Both the position numbers and the translations under genes were made by a program. A stretch of 64,000 bases of DNA from an uncultured Eubacterium sp. (GTDB taxonomy: Bacteria; Bacillota; Clostridia; Lachnospirales; Lachnospiraceae): positions 30,715 through 94,714 of the forward strand of contig CAJUAU010000011.1 of the NCBI GenBank assembly GCA_910584645.1. Direction: 5' to 3'. Positions 58,903 through 64,000 of the stretch are shown piece after piece (position 1 is the stretch's first letter; each line of letters opens with the position of its first letter). The notes below the pieces were generated by a model. That model was not told where the DNA came from. It saw only the letters and a program-made list of their open reading frames with translations, and did no database searches.

Positions 58903-58930
58903 ATAAAGGACTGCTTCCGCAGTCCTTTAT
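58903..58930 (-). terminator. Terminator of the nad operon
   Basis: ATAAAGGACTGC and its perfect complement with a 4-base loop, after niaR. It lacks a long T run on the minus strand but is very stable. Confidence 0.7.
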
Positions 58931-58980
58931 CACGTTTTCAGTCCAGCCCAATTACACAAATTAGAATTCGCACCATGGGG

Positions 58981-59502
58981 CTAAGACTTCTTTATGATCA
59001 GATAATTCTTTTTCTTCAATGCTTCTTCAATGAGATCCAGCGTCTCTTCCGAATCTGCAGATACCGTATGATAATGGTAATCCGAAGTGATATTTTTCAA
59101 CGGCGTGGATTTCCCGCTGCGTATTCCTTTTATAAACTCCGTCACATCCCGGCTGGAACGGATATTCAGATCCACCTGAACCCTTCCATATACTTTGTGG
59201 TTCACAAAATCGTTTTCTACCACACCGCCGTAATACACGATGGTCCGCAGCTCATCTTCCGTCTGCTCATCGGTATTGCACATCTTGAAGATCCGTGTTG
59301 CGCCTGTCTCCATATCGTTCTGAAGCATATACCCCCGGTTCGTGGACAATATGTTCATATGGGCAGCACGAAGTATTGCAATATCCTGAACGATCACCTG
59401 ACGGCTGACATGAAATTCGCTGGCAAGCCTGGTCCCCGACACGGGAACCTTCGTCTCACGCAATTCACGCAAGATCAAATCCCTACGTTCCTTACCGCTC
59501 AT
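58981..59502 (-). CDS. niaR: Nicotinate-responsive repressor NiaR
   Basis: The 173-residue protein has an HTH_11 domain (PVSGTRLASEFHVSRQVIVQDI) and a C-terminal 3H domain (NHKVYGRVQVDLNI, DYHYHTVSADSEE) that binds nicotinic acid with metal-binding histidines. It represses NAD synthesis and niacin uptake genes. It is the last gene of nadA-nadB-nadC-niaR, so it probably controls its own operon. Confidence 0.92.
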   Translation of the reverse strand: MSGKERRDLILRELRETKVPVSGTRLASEFHVSRQVIVQDIAILRAAHMNILSTNRGYMLQNDMETGATRIFKMCNTDEQTEDELRTIVYYGGVVENDFVNHKVYGRVQVDLNIRSSRDVTEFIKGIRSGKSTPLKNITSDYHYHTVSADSEETLDLIEEALKKKNYLIIKKS

Positions 59503-59574
59503 CTTCTACCATACCTTTCCTCTGTTCTTACACGTTACTAGTATATCCTTTCAGCAGACTTTCTATATATAACC

Positions 59575-60429
59575 CTAATCTACCGGATGAAGATTTTTCA
59601 ATGAAATATCCAGGATAGGAGCGGAGTGGGTCAATGCCCCGCTGGATATGTAATCCACTCCTATATCCACAAGGCGCTCCACATTTTCCCGGGTGACGTT
59701 GCCGGAACACTCCGTCTCAGCCCTTCCATCGATAATGCGGACAGCCTCTTTCATCTCTTCCGGCGACATATTGTCCAGCATAATAATGTCTGCCCCGGCA
59801 TCTGCAGCCTCCCTGACCATGTCAAGGTTTTCTACCTCCACCTCGATCTTGCGTACAAAGGGTGCATATTCCTTAGCCATCTGCACCGCCTGCCTCACTC
59901 CGCCGGCAGCGCCGATATGATTGTCCTTCAGGAGTACACCATCCGACAGATTATAACGGTGATTATAACCACCGCCCACTTTCACCGCATATTTTTCAAA
60001 TACCCGCATGTTAGGAGTTGTTTTGCGGGTATCAAGAAGCTTTGTTTTTGAACCCTCTAAAAGCCTGGCGATGGAAGCAGTATAAGTAGCGATGCCGCTC
60101 ATCCGCTGGAGATAGTTTAATGCCACACGTTCACCGGAAAGCAGAACCCGGATATCTCCTGTCAGAACGGCCATGATCTGCCCTTCCTTTACCATATCCC
60201 CATCCTGGCATTTCAGTTCGATCTCTACGGTGTCATCCAGCAGCTGAAATACTCTGGAAAATATCCCCATCCCCGCAATGATACCATCCTGTTTACAGAT
60301 CAGCTGAACCTCTCCTTTTCTGGCCCTGGGCATCACCGCATTGGTGGTGATATCCTCGCTGGTAATGTCCTCCTGAAGCGCCATCTGTATCAATTTATCT
60401 GCATTTAACTGCATCGTAATCTCATTCAT
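59575..60429 (-). CDS. nadC: Nicotinate-nucleotide pyrophosphorylase (quinolinate PRTase)
   Basis: The 284-residue enzyme has QEDITSEDITTNAVMP near the start, LDTRKTTPNMRVFEKYAVKVGGG, LLKDNHIG and DIIMLDNMSPEEMKEAV; all are active-site segments of NadC. It converts quinolinate and PRPP to nicotinate mononucleotide. The ATG at 60429 overlaps the stop of nadB; an internal Met at 60417 is possible. Confidence 0.95.
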   Translation of the reverse strand: MNEITMQLNADKLIQMALQEDITSEDITTNAVMPRARKGEVQLICKQDGIIAGMGIFSRVFQLLDDTVEIELKCQDGDMVKEGQIMAVLTGDIRVLLSGERVALNYLQRMSGIATYTASIARLLEGSKTKLLDTRKTTPNMRVFEKYAVKVGGGYNHRYNLSDGVLLKDNHIGAAGGVRQAVQMAKEYAPFVRKIEVEVENLDMVREAADAGADIIMLDNMSPEEMKEAVRIIDGRAETECSGNVTRENVERLVDIGVDYISSGALTHSAPILDISLKNLHPVD

Positions 60430-61723
60430 GTTCTTTCTGTTCCTTTCTTGCCAGTTTTTTTCTCTCGATCTCCGCCAATACCAAGTCCCCATATTCTTTC
60501 CAGAGATGTTCCAGATCGTCGTACTGCCCGGTATCCACTGATGGGTCGTGGGAAATATGGGTATAACTCTTCATGATCCGGTTCGCCGCCCGTTTGGCAA
60601 ATACCAGGCTTTCCAGCAGGGAATTGCTGGCGAGGCGGTTTGCCCCGTGTACTCCGTTGCAGCTGGTCTCGCCGATGGCATAGAGCTGGTTCATGGAAGT
60701 CCTGCTGTCACTATCCACCCAGATCCCTCCCATAAAATAGTGCTGCGCCGGTACTACTGGCACCGGTTCCCTGGTCACATCGTAACCCTCTTCCAGACAG
60801 CGTTTATAAATATTGGGAAAATGCCCTTTGATCTCCTCCTCGGAAATAGGCGCCAGGCTCAGACGCACATAGGGCATCTGATCCCGTTCCATCTGTTCAT
60901 ATACTTTCTCTGTCAATACGTCCCGCGGCAGCAGCTCGTCCACAAACCGCTGTCCATCTTTATTCAGAAGTACAGCCCCTTCCCCTCTCACCGATTCTGA
61001 GATGAGAAATCTCCTTCCCGGCTTCTGTGAATAAAGGGTGGTAGGATGGATCTGGATATAGTCAATATTCTCCAGTTCTATCCCATGCTTCAGGGCAATG
61101 GCCAGCGCATCTCCTGTCATATGGCGGAAATTGGTAGAATGTTCATACAATCCTCCGAGACCGCCGCAGGCAAGTACGGTGTAATCTGCCCGGATCGTCA
61201 TAAGCCCGCCATGCTCATCAGTAACTACCGCTCCGAAGCAGGTATTTTTTTCTGTCACCAGATCGATCATCGCCGTATGTTCATATATTTTTACATTATC
61301 CAGTTTCTGGACAGCCGTCAGAAGCTTACCAGTGATCTCTTTGCCAGTAATGTCCTCATGGAACAGGATCCTTGGAGTGGAATGTCCTCCCTCCCTGGTA
61401 AAAACAAGGGAACCGTGGTCGTTTTTAAAGTCCACGCCGTGGAGGATCAGATCATCAATGATATTCCTTGAGGAACGGATCATGATATCCACGGACTCCC
61501 TGCGGTTCTCGTGATGTCCCGCCCGCATCGTATCCTCATAATAGCTGTCATAATCCTCCTCTGACTTTAGAACACAGATCCCGCCCTGAGCCAGATATGA
61601 ATCGCTGTTCTCCACCGCATCTTTAGTGATCACGATGATCTTTTTATCCCTGGGAAAATTCAATGCACAGTACAGCCCTGCCGCTCCGCTTCCCACAATT
61701 AAAATATCTGCTTTTTTCTTCAT
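60422..61723 (-). CDS. nadB: L-aspartate oxidase
   Basis: The 433-residue flavoprotein starts with an FAD site (DILIVGSGAAGLYCALNF), has SYLAQGGICV, the active-site REGGHSTPRILFHED, HPTTLYSQ, RFLISESVRGEGAVL and the C-terminal NGVHGANRLASNSLLESLVF. It oxidises aspartate to iminoaspartate; in anaerobes fumarate can be the electron acceptor. At 433 residues it is shorter than enterobacterial NadB (540) but typical of Clostridia. It lies 18 nt after nadA. Confidence 0.95.
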   Translation of the reverse strand: MKKKADILIVGSGAAGLYCALNFPRDKKIIVITKDAVENSDSYLAQGGICVLKSEEDYDSYYEDTMRAGHHENRRESVDIMIRSSRNIIDDLILHGVDFKNDHGSLVFTREGGHSTPRILFHEDITGKEITGKLLTAVQKLDNVKIYEHTAMIDLVTEKNTCFGAVVTDEHGGLMTIRADYTVLACGGLGGLYEHSTNFRHMTGDALAIALKHGIELENIDYIQIHPTTLYSQKPGRRFLISESVRGEGAVLLNKDGQRFVDELLPRDVLTEKVYEQMERDQMPYVRLSLAPISEEEIKGHFPNIYKRCLEEGYDVTREPVPVVPAQHYFMGGIWVDSDSRTSMNQLYAIGETSCNGVHGANRLASNSLLESLVFAKRAANRIMKSYTHISHDPSVDTGQYDDLEHLWKEYGDLVLAEIERKKLARKEQKEHE

Positions 61724-61741
61724 ACTGCCGCCTTTGCCGTA

Positions 61742-62650
61742 TCATTTGCCGAGTTTCAGCATGTTTGTTAAAGGTACATTAGCACCTTTTCTCAGTTCTT
61801 CACTCACAAACACTTCATTTTTTCCATGTTCCAGAACATCCGCCACCTTTTCAAGAGTGATCATTTTCATATCCTCACACACCTGATGTTCCATAACCGG
61901 GTAAAAGGATTTGCCCGGATTGTTCTTCACCAGTTCGTAAAAAACACCGGTCTCGGTGCACACAATAAATTCTTTCCTGCTGCTCTTCCCTGCATGATCA
62001 ATGATCCCGGAGGTACTTCCGATATAATCAGACAGTTCCAGCACCTCTTCTATACATTCCGGGTGGGAGAGAACTTCTGCCTGAGGATGCTGCTCCCTGG
62101 CTTCTCTCACTGCTGCCGCTGTCATCTTCGCATGAACCGGACAATAACCGTCATTTAATATCACATTTTTTTCTGGTACCTGCTGCGCCACAAACCGTCC
62201 CAGATTCCCATCTGGAATAAAGAATATATTTTTATTCGGAAGCGCCTTGACGATCTTCACCGCATTGGAAGAAGTCACACAGACATCCGAAAGCTCCTTG
62301 AGTTCCGCAGTTGAATTAATATAACATACCACCGCCAGATCTCCATATTTCTCCCTCATGTTCTGGATCTTTTCCTTCTGTGCCATATGTGCCATGGGAC
62401 AGTCCGCTGCTGCCTCCGGCATAAGAACAGTCTTTCCGGGACTGAGAATCTTGGCGCTTTCTCCCATAAAAGACACGCCGCAGAACACAATGGTGTTTTC
62501 CTCAGCTTTTTCCGCGATCTGACTCAGGTAAAAAGAATCCCCTATGTAATCCGCCACATCCTGAACCTCATCATTCACGTAGTAATGCGCCAGGATCACC
62601 GCATTTTTTTCTTTCTTCAACCGGTTAATCTTGTCTTTCAGTTCTTTCAC
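61742..62650 (-). CDS. nadA: Quinolinate synthase
   Basis: About 302 residues with AVILAHYYVNDEVQDVADYI, FCGVSFMGESAKILSP, TSSNAVKIV, HPECIEEVLELSDYIGSTSG and HQVCEDMKMITLE; these include the three cysteines that ligate its 4Fe-4S cluster. The start is set at GTG 62650 (VKELKDKINRL), because GAGGAAG precedes it; a longer frame to 62683, also GTG, has no ribosome binding site. It is the first gene of the nad operon. Confidence 0.94.
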   Translation of the reverse strand: MKELKDKINRLKKEKNAVILAHYYVNDEVQDVADYIGDSFYLSQIAEKAEENTIVFCGVSFMGESAKILSPGKTVLMPEAAADCPMAHMAQKEKIQNMREKYGDLAVVCYINSTAELKELSDVCVTSSNAVKIVKALPNKNIFFIPDGNLGRFVAQQVPEKNVILNDGYCPVHAKMTAAAVREAREQHPQAEVLSHPECIEEVLELSDYIGSTSGIIDHAGKSSRKEFIVCTETGVFYELVKNNPGKSFYPVMEHQVCEDMKMITLEKVADVLEHGKNEVFVSEELRKGANVPLTNMLKLGK

Positions 62651-62729
62651 AATCTTCCTCGTTTCTGCGCCGTTTTCCGGCACACATGATTGGGTAGGGC
62701 CATCGCCCGCCAGTTATTATTTATCCCCT

Positions 62730-62758
62730 ATCTTAACACAAAACTTTACAGCTGACAA
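62730..62758 (-). promoter_or_regulatory. Promoter of the nad operon
   Basis: Minus-strand TTGTCA (62753-62758), 17 bp, TAAGAT (62730-62735). The sequence around -35 (TTTACTGTC...TGTAAA, about 62747-62770) is an imperfect inverted repeat and a candidate NiaR operator; the match is weak. Confidence 0.5.
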
Positions 62759-62781
62759 GACAGTAAAAATTCTTTTGGTGA

Positions 62782-63951
62782 TCAATATTTCTCCTGCGCC
62801 GCCTCCAGTATACTGTCATAACAGGGCTTCTTTTCCATCTCTCCCTCAAATAACAGCGGATAACTGGTCTCCCCCTTGAAATTAGTCAGCCATGATTCCT
62901 CATCGGTGATGCCCCAGAAGGTAACATTCGTAATATTAGCTTTTCCTGTCCGGTCTGCCCTGAGTATCGTCTGGAAAAATTGTTTATATCGGTCTGCCTG
63001 GGCCTTCAGCCCCTCCTCGGAATCATCGGTGTTGTGCATGTCGATCTCTGTCAGCTGGATCTCCAGCCCCTGAATCTCCCCATATTTTTCCAGGGCCGCG
63101 TCGATAAGATCTGTGGTGGGATAATCCATATCCCAGTGGCTCTGCATGCCGACGCCATCCAGAACGCCTTTTTCTTTTAATTTCTTCACCGTAGCCGTGA
63201 TCATGCCCCTCTTTGCCGGCATATACTCATTGTAATCATTATAAAATAGTTTCACTTCCGGATCTGCGTATTTTCTTGCGAAGGTAAAGGCGTCCTCAAT
63301 ATAGCTCTCATCGCCATAGATCTCATACCAGTGGCTTTTAGTCCGGTAGCCCCCCTCGTCTGCCATCGCCTCGTTCACAACATCCCAGGCATATACCACT
63401 CCTGGATAATTCTCCTGGCTGTACGTCAGTACTTTTTTAATGTATGCCTCCATTCTTTTCCGCATCTCATCTTTGTCTGCCAGCCCCTTGGATGGCTCAT
63501 AATCTTTTGAAAAGAACCAATCCGGAGTCTGGTTATGCCACACCAGGGTATGCCCCCGCAGCGGAATATTGTTTTCTTTTGCCCTGCTTAAGATCTGATC
63601 CAATTTTTTCGTATTGATCTCCGGCATCCCGTCACTGCTCTTTTCCGAAGCCGCCCCGTCCAGCAGGCTATCCGGCTTCATCTCATTTTCCATCGTGATG
63701 CTGCTAAAATGGCTGCAGACAGACTTCATCCTGTCCGAATCGTTTAATGTCCCCATATTGACTGCAACGCCTACAGTAAAGTCCCCTTCAAATGCTTCTT
63801 TTAATATCCTGCTTCTTTTTTCCTCCACCGCCGCCGGTGACACCGGAGGATTCTCCTTATTTTTTACTTCCTTTCCTGTGCCGCATCCAGCCGCTGCAAA
63901 CGCTGTCAACATAGTGATCCCTCCTATAATCATCCATTTTTTCAATTTCAT
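62782..63951 (-). CDS. GH10 endo-1,4-beta-xylanase lipoprotein
   Basis: The 389-residue protein has a lipoprotein signal with lipobox AAGC (Cys23) and a GH10 barrel: HTLVWHNQTPDWF, the acid/base Glu194 in WDVVNEAM, and the nucleophile Glu302 in EIQLTEIDMH; FWGITDEESWL closes the barrel. It is a cell-surface xylanase and a sign of plant-fibre use. No sugar transporter genes are next to it inside the window. The 49 bases to the window end hold only its leader. Confidence 0.95.
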   Translation of the reverse strand: MKLKKWMIIGGITMLTAFAAAGCGTGKEVKNKENPPVSPAAVEEKRSRILKEAFEGDFTVGVAVNMGTLNDSDRMKSVCSHFSSITMENEMKPDSLLDGAASEKSSDGMPEINTKKLDQILSRAKENNIPLRGHTLVWHNQTPDWFFSKDYEPSKGLADKDEMRKRMEAYIKKVLTYSQENYPGVVYAWDVVNEAMADEGGYRTKSHWYEIYGDESYIEDAFTFARKYADPEVKLFYNDYNEYMPAKRGMITATVKKLKEKGVLDGVGMQSHWDMDYPTTDLIDAALEKYGEIQGLEIQLTEIDMHNTDDSEEGLKAQADRYKQFFQTILRADRTGKANITNVTFWGITDEESWLTNFKGETSYPLLFEGEMEKKPCYDSILEAAQEKY

Positions 63952-64000
63952 TTCTATAATCCGCCTTTCCGCTTCGCGAAAGCCACCAATGGGGTTATGA

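Noticed and set aside
62683..62683. GTG start for nadA at 62683
   Set aside because: No ribosome binding site; the GTG at 62650 has GAGGAAG at the right distance.

Overview
The window looks like part of the chromosome of an anaerobic, endospore-forming gut Firmicute, most likely a Lachnospiraceae relative (inferred from protein style, gene order and moderate GC; no search was run). Supporting genes are the spoIIAA-spoIIAB-sigF operon, an ECF vitamin-transporter core next to truA, a valS T-box, a niaR-controlled nad operon, stand-alone Pta, CheW and two chemoreceptors, and a GH10 xylanase lipoprotein. Almost all chromosomal genes lie on the minus strand.

Region 1 (about 305-12,933) is an integrated element of about 12.6 kb in the 3' end of rpsI. 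Both ends carry an imperfect copy of the rpsI terminator and last codons (252-328 and 12,870-12,945) around a 12-bp identical core. Just inside them are 11-bp-phased integrase arm sites, two on the left and three on the right. The element encodes a tyrosine integrase, a divergent regulator region, a primase-helicase, a candidate replication origin made of two oppositely oriented iteron pairs flanking an AT-rich core, an HNH nuclease and a terminase-small-subunit-like protein. It also carries a serine recombinase, a sigma-70 factor, a type I toxin/antisense RNA pair and several small unknown genes. I see no relaxase, conjugation, capsid or large-terminase gene. This layout matches a phage-inducible chromosomal island (phage satellite) better than a conjugative element and is the most interesting content of the window. 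The flank at 1-250 carries the end of a second toxin/antisense locus, so a second element may sit beside the first at rpsI.

Region 2 (12.9-30.9 kb) is core chromosome: rpsI-rplM with its own consensus promoter and structured leader; the ecfA1-ecfA2-ecfT-truA-hydrolase operon; a LytTR/GHKL two-component system; the threonine/lysine branch genes hom, a phosphoglycerate-mutase-family proposed homoserine kinase, and an aspartate kinase; cheW; prfB (no visible frameshift site); secA; and hpf.

Region 3 (28-35 kb) holds a dispersed set resembling the Bacillus ydjGHI membrane-stress genes (zinc-ribbon membrane protein, TPM protein, SPFH protein) around an rRNA-type methyltransferase and hpf, with three perfect DnaA boxes upstream of hpf. 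It is followed by an Rpn-family nuclease and tRNA-Arg(ACG).

Region 4 (35.6-64 kb) contains the spoIIA operon, a TPR protein, a pair of degenerate genes (resolvase-like and HipA-like), valS with its T-box leader and a MITE-like insertion, chemoreceptors, a secreted metalloprotease, an aminotransferase, pta, a NatAB-type ABC exporter, an AlkD-like glycosylase, a MarR-controlled heterodimeric ABC exporter with a near-perfect 35-bp operator, the nadA-nadB-nadC-niaR operon and a lipoprotein xylanase.
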